Assembly (NCBI GenBank): GCA_963402885.1 | Contig: OY727099.1 | Span: forward strand, 2,358,501-2,422,500 | Direction of reading: 5' to 3' | DNA length: 64,000 bases | Source of the DNA: Antedon bifida | Taxonomy: Eukaryota; Echinodermata; Crinoidea; Comatulida; Antedonidae | Shown: positions 19,747-31,345 of the stretch, in pieces | Position numbering within the stretch: the first letter of the stretch is position 1 | Layout: every line of letters begins with the position of its first letter | The notes under the pieces: generated by a model | Database searches by the model: none | The model's input: only the letters and a program-made list of their open reading frames with translations | Told to the model about the DNA's origin: nothing | Translations under genes and position numbers: made by a program

Positions 19747-20799
19747 ATGATGAACGCAACTGATGACGATATGTATTCTCCACTACCAACAACCGAGTGT
19801 GAAGAAATCCTAAGAGAGCCTATTGATTTTACAAATCCGTATACAGGATTACTACTAGGCTTTGGTTTGATAGGCTCAATTGGTAACGCTATTGTAATTG
19901 GCGTGATCGTCAGCTCCAAGTCTCTTCGATCTAAGATGACGTACAAGTTGGTGTGCAACCTTGCATGTGCAGATTTCATAGCATCACTTTTCATGATTCC
20001 ACGACCAGATGTACTTTACGATCAAAGCATTGCGATGAGGTTTGTCTGCAGAGTTTACGGTTCTGATTTCCCGCTCTGGATGAGTTTTGTAGTGTCTGTA
20101 ATGGCATTACTAATGATGGCGTTGGATCGTTACTGGGCCATCGTCACTCCACTTAGATACCAGACAATCGTGTACTCAAAGAAGCGCTACCTACTCCTCG
20201 TCTTCCCGTGGGTTGCTGGGGTTTTGGTACAGGGCTTTTGTATAATCGTCAGAGATGTTGATGAGTGCGGTAAATGTAAGAACTTTTACAACTGGGAATA
20301 CGCTCTACCTTTAGTCGGAAGTTCGGTGTTTATATTTTCCTACTTAATACCTATCACCTGTATGATGTTCGTTTACTACAAGATCATACAAGGTATGGCT
20401 ACAATGGCGAAAAACATGGTCACGTACAATCAAGACCAGTCAGCTAAAAAGTTAGAGAAAACTAAGACAAAGATGGTGTGGGTATTCTTCGGTTTGACTG
20501 TATTCTTCATAATAACATGGGGGCCAGATCAGTTCTTATACCTGTCATACACTATGGGTGCTTCTGTGTACAAGGGGACGGTATATAACAAACTTATCGT
20601 TCTTATTGCGTATGCGAATAGCATCATAAACCCACTAGTGTACGCGTTTACGCAGAAGACAGTGCGAAAGAAATTGGGAATCGATTGCAAGAAGAAACGA
20701 CGACGAGATCAAACAGCATACTCAATCGACAACAATTCATCAGCAATCGACAACACAAGCCAGTCAAGAATGTCAAATACCTCTATAAGTTCCATTTAA
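19747..20799 (+). CDS. single-exon rhodopsin-family GPCR, 350 residues
   Basis: A seven-transmembrane receptor with all the class A landmarks: N47 in TM1 (GNAIV), D76 in TM2 (LACAD), C101 at the start of TM3, DRY at 127-129, W155 in TM4, P202 in TM5, TWGP at 257-260 in place of the usual CWxP, and NPLVY at 295-299. Loop 2 has CxxC (173 and 176). The short N-terminus carries an NAT glycosylation site. The C-tail is rich in Lys/Arg, then Ser/Asn. Two ATGs stand at the start (19747 and 19750); I keep the first. It is clearly related to the pair at 26142 and 29223 but much more diverged from them. Ligand and subfamily are not recognisable to me. Expanded single-exon GPCRs in echinoderms are a fair comparison, by inference. 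A poly(A) signal AATAAA stands at 21267. Confidence 0.93.
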   Translation: MMNATDDDMYSPLPTTECEEILREPIDFTNPYTGLLLGFGLIGSIGNAIVIGVIVSSKSLRSKMTYKLVCNLACADFIASLFMIPRPDVLYDQSIAMRFVCRVYGSDFPLWMSFVVSVMALLMMALDRYWAIVTPLRYQTIVYSKKRYLLLVFPWVAGVLVQGFCIIVRDVDECGKCKNFYNWEYALPLVGSSVFIFSYLIPITCMMFVYYKIIQGMATMAKNMVTYNQDQSAKKLEKTKTKMVWVFFGLTVFFIITWGPDQFLYLSYTMGASVYKGTVYNKLIVLIAYANSIINPLVYAFTQKTVRKKLGIDCKKKRRRDQTAYSIDNNSSAIDNTSQSRMSNTSISSI

Positions 20800-23145
20800 A
20801 GTTATATTGTGACAATGCAGTTACAGAATACTCGCAACTTCAGCTGATTTTCGTACGGATGTCTAGTGACAAAAACTAGTAATACAACCCAAATGGCATG
20901 GCTTTCAGAAAAGAGTCGAAAAAGAGGCTATTAATGGAGACGCGCGATAGCACCCATGGGACTCGAATATTACTCGCATGCCACACGTAATGTAATGTAA
21001 ATTGTGTACACAATCAGTATTGTATCAGCTATCTACAACATAAATGTTATTGACTATCACCATCCATTAAATGGTTATGTTAGTAACCACACGTTTTCGT
21101 GGAAAAAAAACTATGCATTAACAAAATCGATGACTAGGTACTTTATATCAATATTGTTCAAGGGCGTACGCACAAATATTGTCCTTAGCAATTCAATTTT
21201 AATAGATAATACTATAAATATGAGTTCATTTTTTCGTTACGAGATATGACTTTGCTCATAATTTAAAATAAATATAATATGTATAATCAATATGAAAACC
21301 ATTATTATTATTAAAGAAAGATCAAAGCGCCGTACAGAGTAATAACAGAACCGGTATAATGATATACAAAATACAAATGCTTTAAGAGCGCAACTTAGGA
21401 CTTAGAGTTTCAATGTGTTTCTTAAAAGCACGAGAACTAGGAGCCTGCCGAATTACTAAGGGGATATTATTCCAGGACCAGGAATAGAAAACGCACTGTC
21501 CAAAACCCCTAGTGTCAGGGACAGAAAGGCATAGATTGTCCATGGATGATATAAGGCCAGTAGGCGTAGCCTACGACGAGGCTCATACAAATTAATGGTA
21601 GCTTTCAATGTATTTCGGGGCACTATGAACAATGTTGTATGTAGTATCTTAAACTCAAAGATGTTTTAAAATTTCCGATTAGGCCTTCTAAATCAGTTTT
21701 TATTTTAAATACTACACATGTAATCAGCCTTATTTGTTTCCATTAGTATTGTACTTACGTCATCACTACTTATCTTTAAATACTATATTTTAGGCCTATT
21801 CAGTATTTAGTCTTAAGTGCCGCAATAAAATCACCACTATACATTATTTTTGCTTCTTTCAAGGAAAAAATGATTGTAAACATTCTACATATATACTATA
21901 TATATCTTAACACCCTTTGTGATTTCTAAACTCACGTGTTAAGTGTAGTATGTTATGAAGTCACATAACAATCAATCAAAATTGAGACAAAAAATACTGT
22001 GTTTAATTTATGACAATTGTTTTAATTAGCTTCGTTGAATGTTGACAAATTAGTTTTACTTATTCTCGTATTTGAAAAAGAGGCAATGCAGGCCTGTAAA
22101 GTGTACTCATGAGACTTATACAGATGGCTGTAGTCAGTCAGTAGACAAGAAACTCCAGGAACGGTTTATTGCGTTCGAACGCGTTAAATTACATCAATAA
22201 ATAATTTCCACTAAAATGATAACGCGCGCAACATGCCAAAATCTTTCATTGATGTGCGTCTAAAACTACTTTTTTATAAGTTGCTATAACTATTCCAATA
22301 TTCATGTATATTGAAATTTACGAACATTAAAGCTTAAAACGTGCTGAGACATTTTAATTTAATTTAAAACTTCCTCATATTATCAATTTATAGCATCATA
22401 CACAATTGTCCATTGTAATGTCATGTACAATAAATATTTAGTGTCACTCCCCGTGTACTAGTTAATTTGGCACATATAATTATTAGTCACGCACTGTGAT
22501 GCATTTATCAAATTGATATTCAGTATTAGATGTTATGGGCACATTATCATTAAGAAATAATAATACACACTGCAGGTCTACTATTCATGATGACAATATC
22601 GAAATATTGATCATATTTTGACGGCGTCGTGTATGCTTTACCTCTTTGGTGATTGTGTATTGTCGTCAACCTTGCAGCTACTAAAATAATATTTGTTTGA
22701 TACGTGTTTTGTATTAATTTAAAAATGTTAATAGTTATATCGTTTTAGTATTTTATCATGTTGAATCGATTAACTATTATTATTTAAACAATGTATTGTA
22801 CTGACCACAACCAACTTTCGCCCGTATACTATATGTAAATGAGTTTGTACTTATGGCGCCATCGATCGAATGGACAAAATAAATTCAATTCTTAAGTCCA
22901 ATTTAAGTTAAATTACACAAACCAATGTAAGAGAATGAGATACCTACCTATATGCCATTGTTTAGTGTCTATAACTGTTGTAGGGATGTGGGGGATCTAA
23001 CGAAATAGACTACACAAACCAACAGCGGTTTACCTCTTTTCACGTGGCATACGGTATTGTAGTGTCTATGTGGTGTGGTAGCCTGGCGGTATAGCCTACC
23101 CTATACCTGTAATAGCAATTGTAGTGTAGCAGGTATTTCACGAAA
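20800..23145. other. intergenic, no gene seen
   Basis: The 3' UTR of the GPCR probably runs to the AATAAA at 21267-21272. The segment 21310-21660 (CCGTACAGAGTAATAAC through GGGCACTATGAACAATG) reads like decayed mobile-element DNA, but I cannot place it in a family. The rest is AT-rich without a supported feature. Confidence 0.45.
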
Positions 23146-23645
23146 TTGACTAAGAGCAAGGTATTGCCGGTATTTCAGAATCGACAATGGTTTTCTCTCT
23201 ATTCTGTATCATTTTATCCAGGAAGAGAATTTGTTATTAAGTATCTCTACGTAGATTTTCTGGTTGATGGTGCATTGTTGCCCACACCAGTTTCTCGTAG
23301 AAATTATAAATTAGATTTTAGGCATATGGGTTCTCGTATCAATGCATTTTACCACTCTTTACTACTCATTTTATTTCCTTTCCGAGGTTGTGGGATACCC
23401 TCCTTATTGAAGTGACTGATTTGTGCCTTTTTGGTTCCTCTAAGTTTTTCCCTGCCTTATTTAATGTATTTTGTTGTTAACTTGTTTTTGCACCAGAAGG
23501 AGAGTACTCGCATAGTGACTTGTCACTTTTCTACAATCCGCCAGACTGGTGTTAGTTTTCTTGTGTTTGTATTTTTTTTATTGTATTATATGTTTTATAT
23601 GTCTTCTGGAAAATAAATGAATTGAATTGAATTGAATTGAATTGA
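23146..23645 (+). mobile_element. possible non-LTR retroelement 3' end with (GAATT)n tail
   Basis: Two short consecutive open frames (23146-23415 and 23431-23616) are followed at once by AATAAATGAATTGAATTGAA and four more GAATT units. The 3' simple-repeat tail is typical of non-LTR retrotransposon or SINE insertions. The peptides show no motif I can assign, so the coding status is doubtful. Confidence 0.4.
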
Positions 23646-24833
23646 AGAGTGTATTTTAAACTCTAATAATTGGCCATAAACGTCTTTCTTCTTGCCTTCC
23701 ATTCCAATCTACAGTACCCCGTATTCAACTGAGCACTAGTTACCAAGCAATAGACTTGTGTTTTGTGAAAATCAAAATTGATAGATATAGAACTTTGTAC
23801 GAAAGATTTGAGAAAGAAAACTTGTTAAGTTAAGTTTGTTGTTTCCCACAAAAAGTATATTTAAATATAAAATGTAAAGACAATCGAATCATATTTGTGC
23901 ATTTGTATTCAAAATGATGCTATTTTTTATATCCATAATGTGTTTTGTAATGTAACGTTTTGTGCAATAAAATGTATAGTCACTTATTTTGTTACCTTGT
24001 AGTTTTATCTATTTTGTAAATCCAAGTGTTTATCTCAAGATTCTCTATTCTCTCATTTTACTATTTGATTGTACATGTTGTCTTCTTTTTCATAGAACGC
24101 CTTATTTGTACGTTTAACCGTATTTTCTCTTTTTCAACATGGTTTGATTTGAACGCGTCAACTTAGTACGTCTCTAGCCTTCGCAGCAGAATTCACATGA
24201 ACTTTTGAATTTACAAGTACATTATTAACTCTGTGTACTTAATTTTTAATAGATTATTCAAGATGGAAGCAGTGGATTCATTAAAAACAAGTTTACTTTT
24301 ATAGAACGGTAATGAATGTGTGTATTCGTTAAAATGAGAGAGTGACTGACTTATTTAACTTGGCGAAGCTGAGTTAAATAGGACATTCAATCTTTCAACT
24401 CACGTGAACGTGTCTTTATTTCTAGAAAAATGGTTTAATAGACAATGTACTGAATGACAATCGAATTAAATAATTAGTACAATCAATTTCTACAAACGAC
24501 TCAATGTAATAACAATACGATAAGCAATAACATTTTGATAGAATGTTCAATAATTCAAATGATACTTAATGTATATACAATATGCTGTTCTAGTTTGTAT
24601 TGTATAAGAACACTGAATTCGATTTACCTATATTGGAATTAACAATAAACATTATTAAATAAACAAAGAAATAAACATACAATTTAGATTGAATTTTTAT
24701 TTAGTGTTTTTTTAGCGTATTTAAAAACCAGAAAAAGTTTTCCAAATGCAAATTAACCCACGATCACATTGTATTGGCAATGATGTAGTTTAAGTTATTA
24801 GACAGCTATTTAATTGTTGACGTGTCATACTCA
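23646..24833. other. AT-rich intergenic stretch
   Basis: No gene or repeat family recognised. Confidence 0.5.
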
Positions 24834-24983
24834 AGCTTGGTTCCCACTAGGACGTAACGCAACTACGTAAGCGCGACGTAAGCAATCACAAGCCGATAGA
24901 TTATCCGAATTTTTGCTTGTGATTGGTCAACGCGCTTGCGTTGCGCTTACGCCCTTGCGTTGCGTCCTAGTGGGAACCAGGCT
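24834..24983. mobile_element. foldback MITE (AGCTTGGTTCCCACTAGGACG), subfamily 1
   Basis: A 150-bp element with ends AGCTTGGTTCCCACTAGGACG and CGTCCTAGTGGGAACCAGGCT and a palindromic centre (AATCACAAGCC / GCTTGTGATTGG). The flanks are TCA and TTAG, a decayed TTAA. It is a short, clean copy. Confidence 0.85.
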
Positions 24984-25261
24984 TTAGCAGAAATAAGGAA
25001 CAGTAGCAATTTAGTTCGTGAAACGTTGGTAGAATCATCTAGTCAAGTTTAGGAATTGTTGTAATACAATACAATATAAACGAAATTTGCTTTCCGAGAT
25101 TCATTAAAGCATAGAGGTATAAATAAATGAATAATTGTGTCACACTGTTTCTTGGTATCCATTCAGTGACAGTCTGCCAAAATGTAAAAACTCGGTTTTA
25201 TTCTGCAGGTGGCGCTATGTTGATTATTCTGCTAGAGCCATTGCTTATCGTATAAGAGAAT

Positions 25262-27240
25262 CCGGGAAATTGTCTTTTAATAGAGATACACCATAAATAA
25301 AACATAAATTGTGTTTCATTTAATCACGAGATGTCAATCGTACAAGATCTTTCATTAAAAGGTTTTCTTTAGTCTTGACATTCCTCCTTAAGTTACACGA
25401 TATTAAATTGAAACAATGATTCGAGTTGAAGCAATAGAAGTCATGAACAGAATCTCAATTAACCAGTTGATATTTTATATGTTCAACCAGTTCATTTGTA
25501 ATAGAACTATTCCACACGAATCTCAGTTCATGCGTGAGTTGACAGGAAGAAAAACACCGTTTTTACTCGTTTTGTTCTGGCAGTTTATATTATGAACAGA
25601 CCATGTTTACGAAACGATTCAAAATGTGTGTTATGCAAACGCAATGTCGTGTCTGTAAAATGATCTAGCTAATTGATGGGTTTCACTAACGCCTAATTTA
25701 TTCTAGCCAATAATTGTCTATCTAATATTCAGTAAATACAATTCAGTTACGACAATAAAGCAGCATTATTAAATGTATTATATTCTGATTCTTTCTTCAA
25801 GAAGACATTCCTCTCAGAAAGTTTTTGCAGCAAAGATTTTTTTATTTAATGGAAGTTGTCAATCTTTTTTTATTTATTGGTTATTTTATACATTTGCTGT
25901 GGTATAATTTTGGCCAGTATAATGTTACAGAATTAATTGTTTACCTACATTGGTAAATGTACTCACCAAAATTACAAATATGGCATTGTTTTGGTTATAC
26001 AGATTTCCTATTCGAATGTTTTCATCGTTAAGATTATATTTTTAGTGTTTATGGCTAAATGGCTAATTTTCCGATACATTAAAGCATTATTGTAAAACTT
26101 GTTCTTAATTACAAAGGAACACTTTAAACTGAATATCGAAGATGAACACGACAACGTGCGAAGATACAGTTGTTACCAACAATACTGACGACCCATTCAA
26201 TATCATGCTGATGTGTTTTGGGTTGATAGGTTTGATTGGAAACTCTATCGTCATTTTCGTCATCATTAACTACAAATCTCTTCGATCAAAGATGACATAC
26301 CAGTTAGTGTGTAATCTGGCCGTTTGTGATTTCACCTCATCTTTATTCATGATTCCTGTACCTGACATCAAATACGATCAAAGTATCATAATGAATATTG
26401 TATGCCGAATTTATGGTTCACACTTTCTAATGTGGGCAAGTTTGTCTGCTTCCGTTATGAACCTTTTAATGATCGCATTGGATCGTTATTGGGCAGTAGT
26501 CACTCCTCTAAAATACCAAACAATCATTTTCTCTAAGAAGCGTTACTTTATGTTAATTTTCCCGTGGCTTACTGGAATGTTCTTACAAGTATTTAATGTC
26601 TTTGCTAGCTTTGTCGATGAATGCGGTCAATGTTTGGAAACATTCAATAACGGTTATGTGTTTACGTTTATTAGAGTAACCGTTTTCTTATTTTCGTACC
26701 TGATTCCTATAATATACATGTTTTTTATTTACAAGACGATAATCAAAAGTATGGCGGAAATGGTAAATAATATGAATAAATATCAACAAAACCATGTTGC
26801 TAAAACTCTAACAAAAACGAAATCCAAAATGATGTGGGTTTTCTTGTTCTTGACCGTTTTCTTTACAATAACTTGGGGTCCAAATAAGTTAAATTGGCTG
26901 TATGCTTCGTTAACTGGTCAATCGTTATGTGACAAAACGCCCCAATTATGTAAATTCATGCTACTAATAGCGTATTCAAATACCATTCTGAATCCGTTTG
27001 TGTATGCTTTTACACAGAAGAAAGTTAGGAAAAATGTATGCATTTTGAAACTGATTGCTGATGAAATGGAAAGTTGAAAAAGTATAACAAAAAGATATTC
27101 AACGTGTACAGCGACGGTACTACACCATAGTAGGTTGTACGCACTAGGCCTACATATTTTATAAAATAAGATTCTTTACTGACAGTAATTATTAGATTGA
27201 TTATATTTAGAACATAACTAGTTTCAGAAAGGAGCAATGG
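25262..27240. repeat. segmental duplication, left copy (contains the GPCR at 26142)
   Basis: The upstream sequence (AATTGTCTTTTAATAGAGATAC at about 25269; TTAATCACGAGATGTCAATC; GACCATGTTTACGAAACGAT; CTAGCTAATTGATGGGTTTC) and the 3' flank (GTAGGTTGTACGCACTAGGC) reappear in the same order around the second receptor gene at 29223. The duplicated unit thus spans the gene, about 0.9 kb of upstream DNA and about 150 bp of 3' flank. Confidence 0.85.
26142..27077 (+). CDS. single-exon rhodopsin-family GPCR, 311 residues (duplicate A)
   Basis: A class A receptor with N34, D63 (VCD), C88, DRY at 114-116, W142, P189, TWGP at 244-247 and NPFVY at 284-288. The N-terminus is about 20 residues with NTT and NNT glycosylation sites. 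Loop 2 has DECGQC, and a further Cys pair near 263/270 lies in loop 3. The C-tail is very short (about 23 residues after NPxxY), with little room for helix 8 and arrestin sites. It is about 87% identical, counted by eye, to the product at 29223. Differences cluster at the N-terminus, TM5, the TM6-TM7 junction (GPNKLN against GPDKFI) and the tail. The extra tail (ILKLIADEMES) comes from read-through where the sister gene stops. Ligand unknown. Confidence 0.93.
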   Translation: MNTTTCEDTVVTNNTDDPFNIMLMCFGLIGLIGNSIVIFVIINYKSLRSKMTYQLVCNLAVCDFTSSLFMIPVPDIKYDQSIIMNIVCRIYGSHFLMWASLSASVMNLLMIALDRYWAVVTPLKYQTIIFSKKRYFMLIFPWLTGMFLQVFNVFASFVDECGQCLETFNNGYVFTFIRVTVFLFSYLIPIIYMFFIYKTIIKSMAEMVNNMNKYQQNHVAKTLTKTKSKMMWVFLFLTVFFTITWGPNKLNWLYASLTGQSLCDKTPQLCKFMLLIAYSNTILNPFVYAFTQKKVRKNVCILKLIADEMES

Positions 27241-27984
27241 ATGATATAAGAAGGTACATGCTGTATTTTCATTTCATTTTTTTTATTTTGTCTCCATAAA
27301 AATACAGTATAAAAAAACCTGGATAAACAGCAAGAAAACATCCCACAAAACCAGGCAGAGACAGGATTCCTAAAAAGCAAACTTAATCACTATCTAGTAG
27401 GTCTCCTATTGTACTGATTGTATAAAAAACATTTAGAATAAAATTTGTATAAACATTAAAAATGCATATAAATACTATAATTAAACATTTTGAATGAAAT
27501 CACGAAGTCACTGATACCCACATAATTGTCATTTTTCAACCTGTTAGTGGCGGTTTCATCGCTGTTGGTTGTCAACTGAATAAAATAAATAAAAATAAAT
27601 AAAAATAATAAAATAATAATTTGCCTTTTGATTGATAAAGATAATGATTTAGAAATATAAGGGAACATAATCTAAGTTAACAACTTAATTGTATATCTCT
27701 ACTACAAACCACTGCAGCACATTCCACTATTGTGCAAAACCAAAAGTGCCCAAACTCGGAAAAAGTGAGGCAAGCCATATGATTCTATATTTCAAACTTT
27801 ATTCTTATTATAATGCCATGCCGCAGCCTTTTCAGAGTTTGTTTAATATTACCCCAATTGTAAGTGCCTTTATTAAAAATAGAAGAAAAGTCTGATTACT
27901 TTTCAGAACAATTACAAATTCACCAACACAATACTGTCGAAATCACTGGGTTCATTATACTAATTGTTCCTGTATGTTTGTTAA
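27241..27984. other. spacer between the duplicated receptor units
   Basis: AT-rich sequence with an (AAATA)n run near 27580-27620. No gene. An AATAAA at 27437 could serve the receptor upstream. Confidence 0.5.
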
Positions 27985-30270
27985 TTGTCTTTTAATAGAG
28001 ATACAGTAGACCATAAAAAAACATAACTATTGTGTGGCGTCATTTAATCACGAGATGTCAATCATTTAGCATTTTTCATTAAAACGGTTTTTTTTCGTAT
28101 TGACATTCCTCCTTAAATTACACGATATTACATAGAAACAATGATTCGAATTATAGAAATAGTAGCCGGTGTGACTGAACCTAATTATGTAACCAAATCT
28201 CAGAACAATAAAACCAATTCTTAATTAACCAGTTGATGTTATATCATGAAAGACAATGATAATTGTTTGGATTGAACTAATTGTCGATGATTGAATAAAA
28301 CTATCATCTAAACTAAAACAGTTCATTTGTATCGGATGATGTTCTTCTCTAAGTACTATGTTATGTAACGAAACTGTCCACATGAATACCAGTACAACGA
28401 GGCAAGTTGAAAGGGCCTGAAAAAGGAGATTCACCTTGGAGGAAATTTAGGTAGGCATCGCAACGTTTTCTAACCGAATTAACATTTGGGGTGGGCTTCT
28501 AGAGAAAAGAATGTAGGCTGATTGGTTGTTTAATATTCTGGAAAGGTTAATTCAAAAACATATACAAACATTTAGAAACAACCAACGCCTATCTGTTCAC
28601 GTTAACGTGTTTTAATGAACTCGTTTTGTTTTGCCAGTTTATGAACAGACCATGTTTACGAAACCATTAAAATGTGTGTTATGTAAACGTAATGTCGTGT
28701 CTGTAAAATGGTCTAGCTAATTGATGGGTTTCACTAACGCCTAATTTATTCCAGCCAATAATTTTCCATCTATTCAGTAAATAAAATTCAGTTACCATAA
28801 TAAAGCAGCATTATTAAATGTATTATATTCTTTCTTCTGATTCTCCTCAGACGTGTATTAAGTTGTTGCAGCGAAGATTTTTTAAATTAATGTAAGTTGT
28901 CAAATTCTTCTTTCATTTATTTGTTATTTATACATTTTCTATGGTATAATTTAGTCCTGTTCTCAACAGTATAATGTGTGATTAAATTAACTTTCCGACA
29001 CGAATGTTTCTGTTCCTACATTGATGTAGGTGTACTTACCCAATGTACAACATTGTGTACAAAACAACTTGGGCAGTGTTTTTTAGAAAGTTCCATGATT
29101 AAAATTATGTACATTAAAATATTGTCAGTGGTTATGGATGAAAACGCTTTGTAAATTTATCAATAAAGTAAAGACATTTTGACTTAAACTTGTTCTTATT
29201 TACAAGAAACTAATTGTCGAAGATGAACACGACAACGTGCGAAGATACAGTTGTTACCAATACTGCAGAAGACCCCTTCAAGATCATGAAGATGTGTTTT
29301 GGGTTGATAGGTTTAATTGGAAACTCTATCGTAATTTTCGTCATCATTACATACAAATCTCTTCGATCAAAGATGACATACCAGTTAGTGTGTAATCTGG
29401 CCGTTTGTGATTTCACCTCATCTTTATTCATGATTCCTGTATCTGACATCAAATACGATCAAAGTATCATAATGAATTTAGTATGCCGAATTTATGGTTC
29501 TAAATTTCTAATGTGGGCGAGTTTGTCTGCTTCTGTGATGGGCCTGTTGATGATCGCATTGGATCGCTATTGGGCAGTAGTCACTCCTATAGAATACCAA
29601 ACAATCATTTTCTCTAAGAAGCGTTACTTTATGTTAATTTTCCCGTGGCTTGCTGGAATGTTCTTACAAGTATTTACTGTCTTTGTTAGCGTTGTCGATG
29701 AATGCGGTCAATGTTTGGAAACATTCAATAACGCTTATGTGTTTACGTTTATTGGAGTAACCGTTTTCTTGCTTTCGTACCTGATTCCTATAATATACAT
29801 GTTCTTTATTTACAAGACGATAATCAAAAGTATGGCGGAAATGGCAAATAATATGAATAAATATCAACAGAACCATGCTGCTAAAACTCTAACAAAAACT
29901 AAATCCAAAATGATGTGGGTTTTCTTGTTCTTGACCGTTTTCTTTACAATAACGTGGGGTCCAGATAAGTTCATCTGGCTGTATACTACGTTAAGTGGGC
30001 AATCGTTATGTAAAAAAACGCCCCAATTATGTAATATTTTTTTACTAATTGCGTATTCCAACAGCATTCTGAATCCGTTTGTGTATGCTTTTACACAGAA
30101 GAAAGTTAGGACAAATTTATGCATTAAATAAAAATGTTAATGACAGGGAACGTTGAAATACAAAGTAACAAACAAGATAATTCAACGACTACAGCGATGT
30201 CAATACAACATACTAGGTTGTACGCACTGGCCTACATATTTTATATATACATTATTTACTGACATTAGTG
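27985..30270. repeat. segmental duplication, right copy (contains the GPCR at 29223)
   Basis: It matches 25262-27240 in order: TTTTAATAGAGATACAGTAG, TTAATCACGAGATGTCAATC, GACCATGTTTACGAAACCAT, CTAGCTAATTGATGGGTTTC, the gene, then TAGGTTGTACGCACTGGCC. The upstream part is about 370 bp longer than in the left copy, mainly through insertion or divergence in about 28245-28620. Confidence 0.85.
29223..30131 (+). CDS. single-exon rhodopsin-family GPCR, 302 residues (duplicate B)
   Basis: The paralogue of the receptor at 26142, with the same landmarks: GN in TM1, CD in TM2, Cys before TM3, DRYW, FPW in TM4, YLIP in TM5, TWGP in TM6 and NPFVY in TM7. The ATG at 29223 is chosen because it aligns exactly with the start of the sister gene (MNTTTCEDTVV); an in-frame TTG just upstream is not a start. 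The tail ends after VRTNLCIK, among the shortest for this class. Compared with its sister it keeps the more usual Gly in TM3 (VMGLLM, against VMNLLM) and Asp in TM6 (GPDK, against GPNK), as the 350-residue receptor does at the latter site. It may therefore be the more conserved copy. Ligand unknown. Confidence 0.93.
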   Translation: MNTTTCEDTVVTNTAEDPFKIMKMCFGLIGLIGNSIVIFVIITYKSLRSKMTYQLVCNLAVCDFTSSLFMIPVSDIKYDQSIIMNLVCRIYGSKFLMWASLSASVMGLLMIALDRYWAVVTPIEYQTIIFSKKRYFMLIFPWLAGMFLQVFTVFVSVVDECGQCLETFNNAYVFTFIGVTVFLLSYLIPIIYMFFIYKTIIKSMAEMANNMNKYQQNHAAKTLTKTKSKMMWVFLFLTVFFTITWGPDKFIWLYTTLSGQSLCKKTPQLCNIFLLIAYSNSILNPFVYAFTQKKVRTNLCIK

Positions 30271-31147
30271 ACGATTAAGAACATAGCTTCGCAAAGGAGC
30301 TATCCGGGATGCTGGTAGCCTATAATAAGGATGATGGGGATGAATTTGTAGACATTTTTGTTTTTATTTCACGGAAAGTAGGCCTACCGGTACATTTGAG
30401 AGGTAATATTATTAAACTATAGTGACCCATCGTGTCTAAACTGAAGAACGTATGGCGAGTGCCCATCGTCTGTTCAAAATGTATATAAAAAAGAGATAAT
30501 TTTTTGAAATATTAGTTAACATATATCAGAAGTTAACAACTTTATTATGACGTCTGTATATTCCCACTGAAACCCAATGTTAACTTGTATCTATTAAGCA
30601 CTATGACCCTGATCCTATCATTACGCAATTTACCAATAAAGTGTTTAGATATATTGTATTTGAATAATAGACTTTCGTGTTAAAAGTATATCGCCCTCTC
30701 TTACCAAGAACAAACGTTATTGCTTTCAAGAGGGCGCAAGTACTTTATTTAACAATTTCGCTTATTTATTTTCAATGTATTTTGAATATGATTAGTATAG
30801 AGTATTGGAATATATGATATACTTATAAGTATGAGTTCAAATTGGTAATAGAATCCCTTTTAAAGTTGTATTTTGTTTTTGAAACCTGTTTTTGTTGGAA
30901 CTGGAATTTTCTCTGATCTATAGAGGGGGTAGTAGCCGCGAATATGGGCAGACGATCAAGGAATCGTCGTTCGTACGACGTCTTGACAGCTAGCGCGCCA
31001 CGGTTAAAAGGGTGACCTGACACGAAACTCTTTCTTATCTGGAGAATATCACCTCCATCTTACACACGGTGTTGCCGCCCACACTATTGTGTGTTGTTAA
31101 AGTTGGTAAGTCATTGGTTTTTCCTATACAAATATTATTTTAGTTGA
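30271..31147. other. intergenic; possible non-coding first exon near 31.0-31.1 kb
   Basis: Around 30920-31105 the base composition is less AT-rich, with several CpG (CCGCGAATATGGGC, TAGCGCGCCACGG), and the stretch ends in GTTAAAGTTG|GTAAGTCATT, a good splice donor at 31105/31106. A first exon of an unseen plus-strand gene is possible, but I cannot find its partner exons. Confidence 0.3.
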
Positions 31148-31345
31148 TGCAGGCCTAGCTAGGCATGACACCTATTAGTTAGAAGTAGGCTAGGCCTAGG
31201 CTATACTAGCCTATTGGCTACTACTACTAGGGTAGGCTAGGCCTAGCCTAGGCCTAGTGCTTACTAAATACTAGTTTAGCTAGGGGCTTCCTAAACAGTA
31301 GGCCTAGCCTAGAGTAGGTAGGCCTAGCCTAGGCATGTATTATTA
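31148..31345. repeat. cluster of TAGGCCTA/CCTAGG palindromic words
   Basis: Dense overlapping copies of TAGGCCTAG, CCTAGGC and their complements (for example TAGGCTAGGCCTAGCCTAGG) fill about 200 bp. The same octamer TAGGCCTA is scattered over the whole window (16.0, 18.4, 21.8, 42.9 and 57.3 kb). No coding sense. Confidence 0.75.

Noticed and set aside
29214-29222. Upstream TTG start for the receptor at 29223
   Set aside because: TTG is not an animal start codon in this context; the ATG at 29223 aligns with the start of the sister gene.
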